A stretch of DNA of 64,000 bases from positions 496,001-560,000 of the forward strand of contig NZ_AUGV01000003.1 of assembly GCF_000422845.1 (NCBI RefSeq), in the 5' to 3' direction. The DNA comes from Oceanobacter kriegii DSM 6294 (lineage in GTDB: Bacteria > Pseudomonadota > Gammaproteobacteria > Pseudomonadales > Oceanobacteraceae). Numbering within the stretch: position 1 is the first letter of the stretch; every line of letters starts with the position of its first letter. A program made the translations under genes and the position numbers. The notes beneath the pieces were generated by a model, which saw nothing but the letters and a program-made list of their open reading frames with translations, searched no databases and was not told the origin of the DNA. Positions 1 through 8,705 of the stretch are shown here, in pieces.

Positions 1-29
1 TTCACGGGTGGCCTGGCCAATGCCCGGGC

Positions 30-917
30 TCAGCGCAGGGCATAGCCCGCAATCAAACCTGCCCACATCATCACGCCATACCAATGCGCCAGTCGAAACT
101 GACGGAAACAGCCCATGCGATCGCGGCTGCGGATGTTGATGATTTGCCAGACCATGAAGCCGCCAGCGGCCAGCCAGCAAAGCCAGTAGCTCCAGTGTAG
201 TTGCAGTTGGCTGCCAACGGAAAGCAGGCATAAGTGCGCCACCGCGTAGAGGGTGGCGATAATCGTCACATCCATGTCGCCAAACAGAATGGCGGTGCTT
301 TTAACGCCGATCTTCAAATCGTCATCACGGTCGACCATGGCGTAGATGGTGTCGTAGCCCACCGTCCAGCTCAGTTTGGCAATAAAGATTAACCAGCAGA
401 TGGTGGTCAGTTGATTGGCTTCGGCGGCAAACGCCATCGGAATCGCCCACGAAAACGCCGCCCCCAGAAACACCTGTGGCAGGTAGGTGTGACGTTTCAT
501 AAACGGATACAGGGCCGCCAGCGCCACGCCACCAAACGACAGCCAGATGGTCAGGCTGTTGGTGAACAACACCAGCACAAACGACGTCAGACAGAGTACG
601 GCAAAGCCGATCAGCGCCTGTTTTTCGGTCAGTCGGCCCTGGGTCAGCGGCCGGTCTTTGGTGCGTTTGACGTGGCGGTCTATTTCACGGTCGGCGTAGT
701 CGTTGATCACACAGCCAGCAGAGCGCATCAGGAACACGCCCAGTGTGAAAATAATCAGGTTGGCCAGCGTTGGCACCCCTTCAGCGGCAATCCACAAGGC
801 CCAGAAGGTGGGCCATAGCAGCAGATAGGAACCCACCGGTTTGTCGAACCGTGTGATCTGAACCCATTGGTGCCAGTCTGGCCAGACTCGATCGAGGGTT
901 TGGGTCAACGGCTTCAT
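30..917 (-). CDS. ubiA: 4-hydroxybenzoate polyprenyltransferase UbiA
   Basis: Inner-membrane prenyltransferase that attaches the polyprenyl tail to 4-hydroxybenzoate in ubiquinone synthesis. The protein is about 295 residues with many hydrophobic segments. The two Asp-rich metal/diphosphate motifs of the UbiA superfamily are visible: NDYADREID in the first half and DRDDDLKIG in the second. I chose the ATG at 917 (protein starts MKPLTQTLDRVWP) because the open frame upstream is a low-quality extension running into the ubiC end. It lies 50 bp downstream of ubiC on the same strand, the usual ubiC-ubiA operon. Confidence 0.95.
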   Translation of the reverse strand: MKPLTQTLDRVWPDWHQWVQITRFDKPVGSYLLLWPTFWALWIAAEGVPTLANLIIFTLGVFLMRSAGCVINDYADREIDRHVKRTKDRPLTQGRLTEKQALIGFAVLCLTSFVLVLFTNSLTIWLSFGGVALAALYPFMKRHTYLPQVFLGAAFSWAIPMAFAAEANQLTTICWLIFIAKLSWTVGYDTIYAMVDRDDDLKIGVKSTAILFGDMDVTIIATLYAVAHLCLLSVGSQLQLHWSYWLCWLAAGGFMVWQIINIRSRDRMGCFRQFRLAHWYGVMMWAGLIAGYALR

Positions 918-967
918 ATCGGGGTCCTTGCTGTGGTGCGGGTCGAAATCGGGTTGGTGCGCGGCCT

Positions 968-1543
968 TCAGGGCTGGCCGCTGAGCAGGGTACTGGCAAA
1001 TGCCTCGCTGACCAACAGTTTGCTGGTGCCAATGTGAAACACCGAACGGCGGCACCAGGGGCTGGTGACGGGGTCTTGCAGACGGCCGCGGGCGCTTTTG
1101 TGCGTCGGCTGACGGCAAAACCGCATCGGCTGGCGTTGCAGTTGTGGGTGGCGAAACAGGAAGCTGCCCAGTGAGCGGTTGCCCAGACGGCGTACCGGGT
1201 TGCCCAGTTGGCGCAAATAGCGCATCGGAATAACGGTACGCGCCTCAACCTGCAAGTCGTCATCAAGCAACAGCAGTACTTCCCGAATCCACACAGGGGC
1301 TCTGGTGGGTAAGCCCAGGTCGCGGCTTTCGATCGGATTGGCACGTCCCTGACGCTCGCTGACGAGTGTGACGCTGAACTGGCGTTGATCCATTCGGGAC
1401 AGTCTCAGGGTCAGTGATCCGGTGTCGGTCAGCCAGCGCCGCTGGGATGCCGGTAATGGCAGCGCGGCGCTGCGGTGCAGGCCGCTCCACGGCGGAGCGG
1501 GTGTGAAAAAGGGGCGCGTTTGGCAGGCAATCGGGGAAATCAT
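968..1543 (-). CDS. ubiC: Chorismate--pyruvate lyase UbiC
   Basis: Cytoplasmic enzyme that removes pyruvate from chorismate to give 4-hydroxybenzoate, the first committed step of ubiquinone synthesis. The 191-residue protein carries family features: a WLTDTGSLTLRL segment near residue 38, an RxV-type core and a C-terminal RRSVFHIG stretch. It is somewhat longer than the E. coli enzyme (about 165 residues) because of its N-terminus. Start is the ATG at 1543. It is the first gene of a two-gene operon with ubiA, which makes use of its product. Confidence 0.9.
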   Translation of the reverse strand: MISPIACQTRPFFTPAPPWSGLHRSAALPLPASQRRWLTDTGSLTLRLSRMDQRQFSVTLVSERQGRANPIESRDLGLPTRAPVWIREVLLLLDDDLQVEARTVIPMRYLRQLGNPVRRLGNRSLGSFLFRHPQLQRQPMRFCRQPTHKSARGRLQDPVTSPWCRRSVFHIGTSKLLVSEAFASTLLSGQP

Positions 1544-1925
1544 GGCGGCGGAGCATGCGCCAAATCACAAATACTGGCAAGAGTCGGGCTTTCTTCCATT
1601 GATTTTCGCCGATTTCGACAGTAGCTTAGGCGGCCGGTCCCAGTAACCATGCGGCTCAGGCTACAATTTGGGCAATGCTGGCTTGAAACGGCAATTTGTT
1701 TTATTCAGCCGCTGGGCGAGGATATGGTGTAGCCCTGTTGACCCGGTCAGCGTCATCGACCGGCTTTTGCCACGGGTTGATCGGTTTTGTCGGGATCAGA
1801 TCCGACGGCATTTACGAGCTTTTGTGATATTTACAGAACCTTGTGGACGGTCGGGGCTCACAGGTGTGCCTTTATTTTTAAAATCGGGTTGGTATAACCC
1901 GTATCTTTCATAGAGAGGATATTTC
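1544..1925. other. Intergenic region between ubiC and hup
   Basis: This 382-bp spacer lies between the divergently transcribed ubiC and hup genes and must hold both promoters. Apart from the hup promoter candidate listed separately, I see no gene, RNA or repeat in it. Confidence 0.6.
1871..1919 (+). promoter_or_regulatory. Probable hup promoter, dyad and ribosome binding site
   Basis: A TATAAC hexamer at 1893-1898 has a weak TTTATT about 16 bp upstream. The -10 overlaps an inverted repeat, CGGGTT (1885-1890) and AACCCG (1896-1901), that could be an operator. A GAGAGGA Shine-Dalgarno at 1913-1919 precedes the ATG at 1926. The promoter call is by eye only. Confidence 0.4.
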
Positions 1926-2198
1926 ATGCGTAAACCAGAATTGGCAGCGGCCATTGCAGAGAAAACTGACCTGAGCAAGGAAAAAGCGTCTGAAGTGATC
2001 ACTGTGATCACTGACCGTATCGCTCAGGCTCTGGCTGAAGGCGACAACGTAAGCCTGATCGGTTTCGGTACTTTCGAAGTACGTAACCGCGCTGAGCGTC
2101 AGGGCAAAAACCCACAGACTGGTGCTGCTATCACCATTCCTGCTGCCAAAGTACCTGCTTTCAAGCCAGGTAAAGGTCTGAAAGACGCTGTTCAATAA
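1926..2198 (+). CDS. hupB: DNA-binding protein HU (beta-type)
   Basis: Small histone-like protein that bends and compacts DNA as a dimer in the nucleoid. The 90-residue length is standard. The sequence begins MRKPELAAAIAEKTDLSKEK and contains the conserved GFGTFEVRNRAERQGKNPQT arm region, with the DNA-contacting proline-bearing beta-ribbon and a lysine-rich C-terminus. A good ribosome binding site precedes it. HU rather than IHF is favoured by the MRKPELAAAIAEKT start and the 90-residue size. It is probably monocistronic or read through weakly into the DUF1415 gene. Confidence 0.95.
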   Translation: MRKPELAAAIAEKTDLSKEKASEVITVITDRIAQALAEGDNVSLIGFGTFEVRNRAERQGKNPQTGAAITIPAAKVPAFKPGKGLKDAVQ

Positions 2199-2207
2199 GC
2201 AACAGTG

Positions 2208-2759
2208 ATGACAGCCGAAGCATTAACCCACCTTTGGGTTTCCCGGCTGGTGGTGGGCGAGGGACTCTGTCCTTTCGCCCATCCGGTTATGCCGAAACTG
2301 GCCATCCGGGTCAGTGACTCCTCCGATCTGAATCAGATCACCAAAGAATTCATGGATCTGTTGGCCGAAGTGGTCGATGCCGATCCCGCCGAACTTCCGA
2401 CCGCCTTGTTTGTGGTGCCTCATGCCTTGCAGGACTTTGACGAGTACTGGAACTGGGCCATGATTTGCGACGAGTTGTTGCAGCAAATGGGCCACGAAGG
2501 GGTGATTCAGCTGGCGACCTTTCATCCGCAATACTGCTTTGAAGGCGAAGCGCCGGAAGATCCGAGCAATTTCACCAACCGTTCTCCGTACCCTATGTTG
2601 CACCTGATTCGGGAAGACGACATGGAGCAGGCGCTGGCGTCGGTAAGCCACCCGGAGCGGATTCCCGAGCGTAACCAACGCCACTTGCGGCGGATGGGAC
2701 TGGACGGCTTGCTGGAAGTGATTCCTGAGCTGAAACACTCGGACATATTTCGTCCCTGA
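2208..2759 (+). CDS. DUF1415 family protein
   Basis: A conserved cytoplasmic protein of unknown function, about 183 residues. It shows the family's opening pattern (TxxWVSRLVVGEGLCPFAHPV), a central FVVPHALQDFDEYWNW segment, a TFHPQYCFEGE motif and an RSPYPMLHLIRE motif. The conserved Cys and His residues could bind a metal, but that is inference. It starts just after hup. A GTG at 2205 and an ATG at 2208 are both possible and neither has a strong ribosome binding site; I chose the ATG. Confidence 0.8.
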   Translation: MTAEALTHLWVSRLVVGEGLCPFAHPVMPKLAIRVSDSSDLNQITKEFMDLLAEVVDADPAELPTALFVVPHALQDFDEYWNWAMICDELLQQMGHEGVIQLATFHPQYCFEGEAPEDPSNFTNRSPYPMLHLIREDDMEQALASVSHPERIPERNQRHLRRMGLDGLLEVIPELKHSDIFRP

Positions 2760-2771
2760 CGGCCGTCAGGG
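2754..2771. repeat. Perfect 18-bp palindrome at the DUF1415 stop codon
   Basis: CCCTGAC-GGCC-GTCAGGG reads identically on both strands and overlaps the TGA of the DUF1415 gene. No T-run follows, so it is not a classical terminator. It could form a 3' hairpin in the mRNA or be a protein binding site. Confidence 0.6.
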
Positions 2772-2812
2772 CGCTTGAATACCGTGATTTAACAGCGCTG
2801 ATGGCCGGGCTG

Positions 2813-4207
2813 TCAGGAAGACAGCGCCGTGACCATATCCGCCAATTCTCCCACGTGTTCAATCAGTTCATCGGCGACCTCGTCGACGGTTTCCTGCGTC
2901 AAGCCCAATGCGTCCAGCACGTTGGGATCAAGCGCCTCGACCGGGCCGTCGCCATAGCCCCGCTGGCGCAGTGCCCGAGTGGTGACGTACAGCAGCTGGG
3001 CATAGTTGTCGTGGTCGCCACAATAGAACGGGTTGTGCTGCTGACGAATGGCCAGCACGGCCTCCGCGGGTAAATTCCACTGGCCCAGCAGCAGGCTGGC
3101 CATCTGTTCCCGGCACAGCCCCAGCAAATGCCGTTCAATGTAGAAGCGGTTGATGTGGGGGTTGGCTTCAATATGACGGTTAATCAGCGAAAACTGCGGC
3201 GGAAATACCTGACCTAACACCAGATAGCCAAAGTTGTGCAGCAAGCCGCACAGGTAGGCCAGGCCGCTGTCCGGCTTTTTCTTGCCCTTGATCTTGCGGG
3301 TCAATTCGCTTGCCAGTGCCGCGCCCATCACCGCTTGTTGCCAGAACGGCGTGTAGCCGTGTGGGCCTTCTCTTGGCACGCTCAGCGTGCGGCCCAGAGC
3401 AAGCCCCAATGACAGGTTCATCACCAGATCAAATCCCAGTACCCGCAGCACGGCTTCTTCCACCGTGTTGATGTTGCCGCGTGAGCGGTAGTAGGGCGAG
3501 CGGGCCCAGCTCATCACCTGGGCGGCAATCGAAGGGTCGACTTCAATGGTACGCGCCAGTGTGACGGTATCGGCGTCAGGGTCGACCCGCAGTTCAATGA
3601 TCTTGCGGGCGGTTTCCGGCAGCGGCGGCAGGTCGAGGGTGTCTTGCAGGCGTTGCTGGATACGCAGTGGGGTAAATTGTTCGACCGCAGCATGAACATC
3701 TTCCTGATCGGCGCTGGCGTCGTTGTGCAGCACATCGATTTGCAGGGCGGCGGTGTAGTTGCCAATTTGTGAGCTGGCGGTCAGCGCCCGGAACTGGTCG
3801 GTTGGCATGCTCAGGTGCTGGTCGCCATGGCCGGTTTGGATAAACAGTTCGGAATACTCCAGCAAGCTGCGGTCAACCAGACTGTCGAGTCGGGTCAGTT
3901 GCGGCAGTGCCGGAAAATCATCCAGCCCTAACTGGCGTTTCAGCTGTGCCAGCTCTTCTGGCGGTACGGCGCTGAACTGACGGCCGGTCTGGTGGGAAAT
4001 CAGGTTGAGGTCGAGCATGCGGTTGGCAGGAATCACCACCTGCACCTTGCCCGCGGTGTCCTTGAGAAAAATAACCTTGGCGTAATTGCCTGGGGTAGTG
4101 CCGAATCCGGTTTCGATCATCGTCCGCTCGTTTTGAAAACCATCAGATATCGAGTATTCGACGTTCCATTCGTCCAGAACCTTTTGCACAGAGGCCGGTA
4201 TTGCCAT
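2813..4207 (-). CDS. YbaK/ProX-like domain fused to an HDOD domain
   Basis: A 464-residue protein with two parts. Residues 1-150 resemble the YbaK/EbsC aminoacyl-tRNA deacylase fold (VEYSISDG, VIFLKD, VVIPANRMLDLNLI, followed by the GRQFSAVPPEEL region). Residues 195-430 are an HDOD domain (LPPLPETARKIIELRVDPDADTVTLA..IEVDPSIAAQVM, with LCGLLHNFGYLVL). HDOD proteins act in signalling and often regulate motility or gene expression. The catalytic HD pair of true HD phosphohydrolases is not intact. Whether the YbaK part edits tRNA or is only a regulatory module cannot be told. It is transcribed alone, with the heptamer repeat between it and the downstream end of recG. Confidence 0.75.
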   Translation of the reverse strand: MAIPASVQKVLDEWNVEYSISDGFQNERTMIETGFGTTPGNYAKVIFLKDTAGKVQVVIPANRMLDLNLISHQTGRQFSAVPPEELAQLKRQLGLDDFPALPQLTRLDSLVDRSLLEYSELFIQTGHGDQHLSMPTDQFRALTASSQIGNYTAALQIDVLHNDASADQEDVHAAVEQFTPLRIQQRLQDTLDLPPLPETARKIIELRVDPDADTVTLARTIEVDPSIAAQVMSWARSPYYRSRGNINTVEEAVLRVLGFDLVMNLSLGLALGRTLSVPREGPHGYTPFWQQAVMGAALASELTRKIKGKKKPDSGLAYLCGLLHNFGYLVLGQVFPPQFSLINRHIEANPHINRFYIERHLLGLCREQMASLLLGQWNLPAEAVLAIRQQHNPFYCGDHDNYAQLLYVTTRALRQRGYGDGPVEALDPNVLDALGLTQETVDEVADELIEHVGELADMVTALSS

Positions 4208-4410
4208 TACCTACTCCAACATCTCAAATTGTCGTTTGATGAGGCGCTGAGTCCGTGGAGGCGTGATGATTGGCAGCAACGGCTGCGGTGTCAGGCTTCC
4301 GGAATCTCAGGCTATTAGAAAAATATAGTTCAGCGTGGCAAGGCTGGCGGAAAATTTTGCGCCGATGCGGCGAAACTGGCTTGTTCTGTCGGCTGGCGGG
4401 GAATGCTGGG

Positions 4411-4522
4411 TGTCGGGTGTCGGGTGTCGGGTGTCGGGTGTCGGGTGTCGGGTGTCGGGTGTCGGGTGTCGGGTGTCGGGTGTCGGGTGTCAGGTGTCAG
4501 GTGTCAGGTGTCAGGTGTCGAG
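4411..4522. repeat. Heptanucleotide tandem repeat, about 16 units
   Basis: Eleven perfect copies of TGTCGGG (4411-4487) are followed by four of TGTCAGG (4488-4515) and one TGTCGAG (4516-4522). The array sits within a 326-bp spacer and ends 11 bp from the recG stop codon. All frames through it are open and give spurious repeat peptides, so I do not call a gene. The same heptamer family occurs elsewhere in the window. Confidence 0.95.
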
Positions 4523-4533
4523 AGAAAGCCTGA

Positions 4534-6612
4534 TTACACACCGGCGAAGCGTTCGGCTTCACCAAGCCAGCGATCGATCAGCGGATCGACTACCGATGGA
4601 TGGTTATTCCACAAGTGCGTGGCCATTTCGCGTACTGCTGGCAGCAGCTCGCCATCCCGTTGTAAATCGGCCACCCGCAAGGTTTGCAGGCCAGTCTGGC
4701 GAGTGCCCAGTACCTCGCCGGGGCCGCGAATCATCAAGTCCTGTTCGGCAATGTAGAAGCCGTCCTGGCTGTCGCGCATCACTTGCAGGCGCTGTTTACC
4801 GGTCATCGACAGCGGCGTTTTGTACAGCAGCACGCAATGGCTGGCGACTGAGCCCCGGCCAACGCGACCACGCAGCTGGTGCAGCTGTGCCAGTCCCAGT
4901 CGTTCCGGGTTTTCAATCACCATCAAACTGGCGTTAGGCACATCGACGCCCACTTCAATCACGGTGGTGGCCACCAGTAAATCGAGTTCGTGGGCCTTGA
5001 ATTGCGCCATGATGGCGGCTTTTTCCTGCGCTTTGAGACGGCCATGCACCAGGCCAATCCGCAAGTTCGGCAGTTGTTCGGTGAGTTCGGCGGCGGTGTT
5101 TTCAGCGGCCTGGCATTGCAGTGCTTCGCTTTCTTCAATCAGGGTGCACACCCAGTACGCCTGGGCGCCGCCCTGACAGGCGCTGGCCACCCGGTAGATG
5201 ACTTCTTCGCGGCGGTTGTCCGATACTGCGACGGTCTGGATCGGACTACGTCCGGGGGGGAGCTCGTCAATGATGGAAGTATCGAGATCGGCGTAGGCGC
5301 TCATCGCCAGCGTCCGTGGAATGGGCGTTGCGGTCATGATCAGCTGGTGGGGTGACTGGCCATTGAGGTTGCCCTTTTCCTTCAGCGACAGCCGCTGGTG
5401 GACGCCAAAACGGTGTTGCTCGTCGATGATCACCAGCCCCAGCTGCTGGAACTGCACTTCGTCCTGAAACAGCGCATGGGTACCAATCACCAGTTGGGCA
5501 TCACCGCTGGCGATGGCCTGCAAGGATTCATTACGGGCTTTGCCGCGGGTCTTGCCTCCCAGCCAGCCGGTTTTGATGCCCAGTGGCTCGAACCAGCGGG
5601 TCATATTGATAAAGTGCTGCTCGGCGAGAATTTCGGTGGGTGCCATCAAGGCCACCTGAAAACCGCTTTCCAGCGCCTGACAAGCGGCCATGGCGGCGAC
5701 CAGGGTTTTGCCGGAGCCGACGTCCCCTTGCACCAGCCGTAGCGTGGGCACTGGCTTGCTGAGATCGTTGAGAATCTCTCCGGTGACCCGCTGCTGGGCG
5801 TTGGTGGGAGTAAATGGCAGGGCCGCGACCAGCTGTTGCTTCAGCGTGCCTGCAGGTGTCATCACGGGGGCACCGTCTTGCTGCACTTTTGAACGCAGTC
5901 GATGCATCGATAGCTGATGCGCCAGCAGTTCTTCCAGAATCAGTCGACGTTGGGCGGTGTGGCTGCCGTTCAGCAGTTGCTCCAGTTGCACGTCGGCGGG
6001 CGGCTGATGCAAAAACAGCAGCGCCTGTTTGAGCGTCGGCAAGTGCCATTCGGCCAGCCATTGAGGGGGCAGCAAGTCGTTGAGCGGTACGCTGTCGTCA
6101 CGCAGAAATTCCAGCGCCTGTTCCATTAGCAGCCGCAGTCGTTGCTGGCTGATGCCTTCGGTAGCGGGATAGACCGGCGTCAGGCGTGCTTCGGGCAATT
6201 CTTCCGAGGCATCGTCCAGTAGCTGGTATTCCGGGTGATACAGCTCCAGCCCGCTGGCACCCCGACGGGCTTCGCCATAGCAGCGCACCAACGCGCCCTT
6301 GCGGAACTGGTTTTTCTGCTTGGCGTTGAAATGATAGAAGCGCAGGCTGATCACACCGCTGTGGTCGGCCAGTTTCACCAGCATCGAGCGACGCTTGCCA
6401 AACAGCACGTCGGCGCTGCGCACTTCGCCCTGAATCACCGCGGGCTGCTGGTGTTGCAGGCTGCCAATCATCTGGATGCGGCTGCGGTCTTCATAGCGAA
6501 ATGGCAGGTGAAACAGCAGCTCCGCCAGCGACTCAATATTGAGGCGCTGGAGCTGCTCCTTGAGCTTGGGCCCGACGCCCTTGAGGCGGGTCAGATCCAG
6601 TTGCGGGTCCAT
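4534..6612 (-). CDS. recG: ATP-dependent DNA helicase RecG
   Basis: Superfamily 2 helicase that remodels stalled forks and branch-migrates Holliday junctions. At 692 residues it has the normal family length. An N-terminal wedge/OB region comes first (LKGVGPKLKEQLQRLNI; RYEDRSRIQMIGSL). Helicase motifs follow: Walker A GDVGSGKT near residue 295, the DEQHRFG box, TATPIPRTLAMS, VHGRLKAQEK, TTVIEVGVDVPNA and the QLRGRVGR motif VI. The ATG at 6612 fits. It lies just downstream of oxyR on the same strand; this pair is conserved in many gammaproteobacteria. Confidence 0.97.
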   Translation of the reverse strand: MDPQLDLTRLKGVGPKLKEQLQRLNIESLAELLFHLPFRYEDRSRIQMIGSLQHQQPAVIQGEVRSADVLFGKRRSMLVKLADHSGVISLRFYHFNAKQKNQFRKGALVRCYGEARRGASGLELYHPEYQLLDDASEELPEARLTPVYPATEGISQQRLRLLMEQALEFLRDDSVPLNDLLPPQWLAEWHLPTLKQALLFLHQPPADVQLEQLLNGSHTAQRRLILEELLAHQLSMHRLRSKVQQDGAPVMTPAGTLKQQLVAALPFTPTNAQQRVTGEILNDLSKPVPTLRLVQGDVGSGKTLVAAMAACQALESGFQVALMAPTEILAEQHFINMTRWFEPLGIKTGWLGGKTRGKARNESLQAIASGDAQLVIGTHALFQDEVQFQQLGLVIIDEQHRFGVHQRLSLKEKGNLNGQSPHQLIMTATPIPRTLAMSAYADLDTSIIDELPPGRSPIQTVAVSDNRREEVIYRVASACQGGAQAYWVCTLIEESEALQCQAAENTAAELTEQLPNLRIGLVHGRLKAQEKAAIMAQFKAHELDLLVATTVIEVGVDVPNASLMVIENPERLGLAQLHQLRGRVGRGSVASHCVLLYKTPLSMTGKQRLQVMRDSQDGFYIAEQDLMIRGPGEVLGTRQTGLQTLRVADLQRDGELLPAVREMATHLWNNHPSVVDPLIDRWLGEAERFAGV

Positions 6613-6643
6613 GGCGATACTGCGTTCCCGGGGCGTTGGCCGC

Positions 6644-7543
6644 TTAGCGGCTGATGCTGCACTGACGGGCAGTTTCGATCAGCAGGTCGACGGCCTGACC
6701 GCGAGGGAAGCTGGCGCGCCACGCCAGTGCCACGGTGCGGAATGGCTGTGGATTGGTGAACGGACGGGTAATCACCAGATTGCGATCCAGATTGCTGATG
6801 GCGGATTCCGGCAGCACGGTAATGCCCAATCCGGACGCCACCATGTGCTTGAGGGTTTCCAGCGAGCTGCCCTCCAGCACACTGCCCAAACGGGTGTGGT
6901 GCTTGCGGCTCAGGGCCGGGCAGTGCTCGAACACCTGATCGCGGAAACAGTGGCCTTCGCCCAGCATCAGCAGGTCTTCATCGGCCAGTTGTTCGGGCTC
7001 GATGGTTTGCTGATTCTTCCACGGGTGGTTCTTTGGCAGCACTACCACAAAGTTTTCATCGTACAGCGGCCGGGTCAGTACATCGGGTTCGTTGAACGGC
7101 AACGCCACAATGATGGCATCGAGGTCGCCGTCGCGCAGTTGGCGGCGCAGGGTGCCGGTGTAGTTCTCTTCCAGGTACAGCGGCATGGAGGGCGCGCGCT
7201 GGTGGATTTGTGGCACCAGATGCGGGAACAGGTACGGCCCGATGGTGAAAATGGCACCAATTTTCAGCGGTGAGCTCAGCTGGTCCTTGCCGGCACTGGC
7301 CAGCTCGCGGATGGAGCGGGCTTCTTCCAGTACCCGTTGGGCCTGGGCGACGATGCGTTCACCTAGTGGGGTCACCGACACCGAACTTTTGCTGCGCTCG
7401 AAAATCGCAATATCCAGCTCATTTTCGAGTTTCTTGATGGCAACACTCAGGGTAGGCTGGCTGACAAAGCACTTTTCCGCGGCGCGGCCAAAATGCTTTT
7501 CCTGAGACAGGGTTACGATGTATTTCAGTTCGGTCAAGGTCAT
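6644..7543 (-). CDS. oxyR: Hydrogen peroxide sensor/regulator OxyR
   Basis: LysR-family transcription factor that senses peroxide through a reversible disulfide. The 299-residue protein has an N-terminal winged helix-turn-helix (LSQEKHFGRAAEKCFVSQPT) and a substrate-binding-like C-terminal domain. The redox cysteines fall at 199 and 208 in GHCFRDQVFEHC, the same positions and spacing as in E. coli OxyR, so I assign OxyR rather than a generic LysR protein. The recG gene follows after 31 bp. The 178-bp spacer upstream, shared with the divergent SDR gene, should hold its promoter. Confidence 0.95.
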   Translation of the reverse strand: MTLTELKYIVTLSQEKHFGRAAEKCFVSQPTLSVAIKKLENELDIAIFERSKSSVSVTPLGERIVAQAQRVLEEARSIRELASAGKDQLSSPLKIGAIFTIGPYLFPHLVPQIHQRAPSMPLYLEENYTGTLRRQLRDGDLDAIIVALPFNEPDVLTRPLYDENFVVVLPKNHPWKNQQTIEPEQLADEDLLMLGEGHCFRDQVFEHCPALSRKHHTRLGSVLEGSSLETLKHMVASGLGITVLPESAISNLDRNLVITRPFTNPQPFRTVALAWRASFPRGQAVDLLIETARQCSISR

Positions 7544-7721
7544 AATTGGTTGCCTTCATAGCGATGAAGAATTTGATTTAGTTTACCTATCATTGGCCTC
7601 AAGTAAATAGCTGACGACAGAATCGTTTTATTCAGTCTTACGAACCTGAGCGTCAGCACCTAAACTGTTTTTATGGGCGGCAAGCCCTGAACGTGCAAAC
7701 GGTGAATGTAAGGAGAAACAG

Positions 7722-8576
7722 ATGGCTCGTATTCTGATTATTGGGGCAGGAGACATCGGTGGTGGTTTGGCAGCGGCCATGGTGGCTCAGCACGATGTCT
7801 GGGCGCTGCGTCGCAGTGCTGCCGAGCGCAACGAGATTCCCGGTGTGCAATGGATTCAGGCCGATGTGACCGACCCCGAAACCCTGCTGGCGCTGCCGGA
7901 CGATCTCGATCTGGTGGTTTACAGCATTGCCTCGCCGGTGTTTTCCCGCGAGTCGTATCATGAGTTTTACGTTAATGGCCTGAAAAACGTGATTCAGGCA
8001 TTACCGCAGCAAGCGCTCAAACGCTTCCTGTTTGTCTCCAGCACCAGTGTTTACCATCAGATGAATGGCGAATGGGTCGACGAGCAGTCAGAAACCCAAC
8101 CGGCAGCGTTTGCCGGTAAAGAGCATTTGCTGGCCGAACAGGCGTTACTGGACAGCCGTTTTCCCGCCACGGTCGTGCGCTTTACCGGGATTTATGGCCC
8201 GGGTCGTAATCGCATGATCGAGCAGGCCCGCAGGGGCAATCATTGTGACCCCGAGCCGCCGATCTGGACCAATCGCATTCACCGCGATGATTGCATCGGG
8301 GTACTGAAATTTCTGGCCGAGAAGGCACTGGCGGACGAGGCGCTCGATACCCTCTATCTGGCCACCGATGATGAGCCTGCGCCGCTGTTTGATGTGCTGG
8401 AGTGGATCAAGGAGCGCATCGACGATGTCGACCCGGATCACGACATGCCGGAAGCCAGCCGACGGGCCAACCGCCGCTGTCGCAATGACCGCCTGAAAGC
8501 GCTGGGGTATGAATTCAGGTATCAGGGCTTCCGTCAGGGCTACGATGAGATTCTGACCGAATTGGGATACTCCTGA
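7722..8576 (+). CDS. NAD(P)-dependent epimerase/dehydratase (extended SDR, YeeZ-like)
   Basis: Rossmann-fold oxidoreductase or epimerase, 284 residues. The N-terminus has the nucleotide-binding glycine motif in MARILIIGAGDIGGGLA. An FVSSTSVY segment supplies the SDR catalytic Ser/Tyr region, but the usual YxxxK lysine is not obvious. FTGIYGPGRN and the WTNRIHRDDC motif are typical of YeeZ-like sugar-nucleotide epimerase relatives. The substrate is unknown. A strong AAGGAGA ribosome binding site precedes the ATG. It is divergent from oxyR and ends at a hairpin terminator shared with spoT. Confidence 0.8.
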   Translation: MARILIIGAGDIGGGLAAAMVAQHDVWALRRSAAERNEIPGVQWIQADVTDPETLLALPDDLDLVVYSIASPVFSRESYHEFYVNGLKNVIQALPQQALKRFLFVSSTSVYHQMNGEWVDEQSETQPAAFAGKEHLLAEQALLDSRFPATVVRFTGIYGPGRNRMIEQARRGNHCDPEPPIWTNRIHRDDCIGVLKFLAEKALADEALDTLYLATDDEPAPLFDVLEWIKERIDDVDPDHDMPEASRRANRRCRNDRLKALGYEFRYQGFRQGYDEILTELGYS

Positions 8577-8627
8577 GTGTTCAGCCGGATGGCTTAAAAC
8601 TGACAGCAATAACCGCATCGCCAACAA

Positions 8628-8661
8628 CAAAAAAGCCGCTGATTCGTCAGCGGCTTTTTTG
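8628..8661. terminator. Bidirectional rho-independent terminator
   Basis: An A-run, the stem AGCCGCTGA / TCAGCGGCT with a TTCG loop, and a T-run lie between the convergent SDR and spoT genes. It can serve both strands. Confidence 0.9.
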
Positions 8662-8705
8662 TTTCTTTTTCACAGGCTAATCATTGGCTGATCGCAGGCC
8701 GATGA

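Noticed and set aside
781-1344. Alternative reverse frame overlapping ubiA and ubiC
   Set aside because: Translates to an unrelated low-complexity product, while ubiC and ubiA account for the same DNA.
4270-4937. Three overlapping open frames through the heptamer array, giving Gly-Val-Cys-Arg-type repeat peptides
   Set aside because: A seven-base repeat without stop codons keeps all frames open. The peptides are artefacts and run into the antisense of recG.
7544-7721. OxyR-type ATAG/CTAT site in the oxyR-SDR spacer
   Set aside because: ATAG at 7558 and 7607 and CTAT at 7587 are present, but the seven-base spacing required by the consensus is not met.
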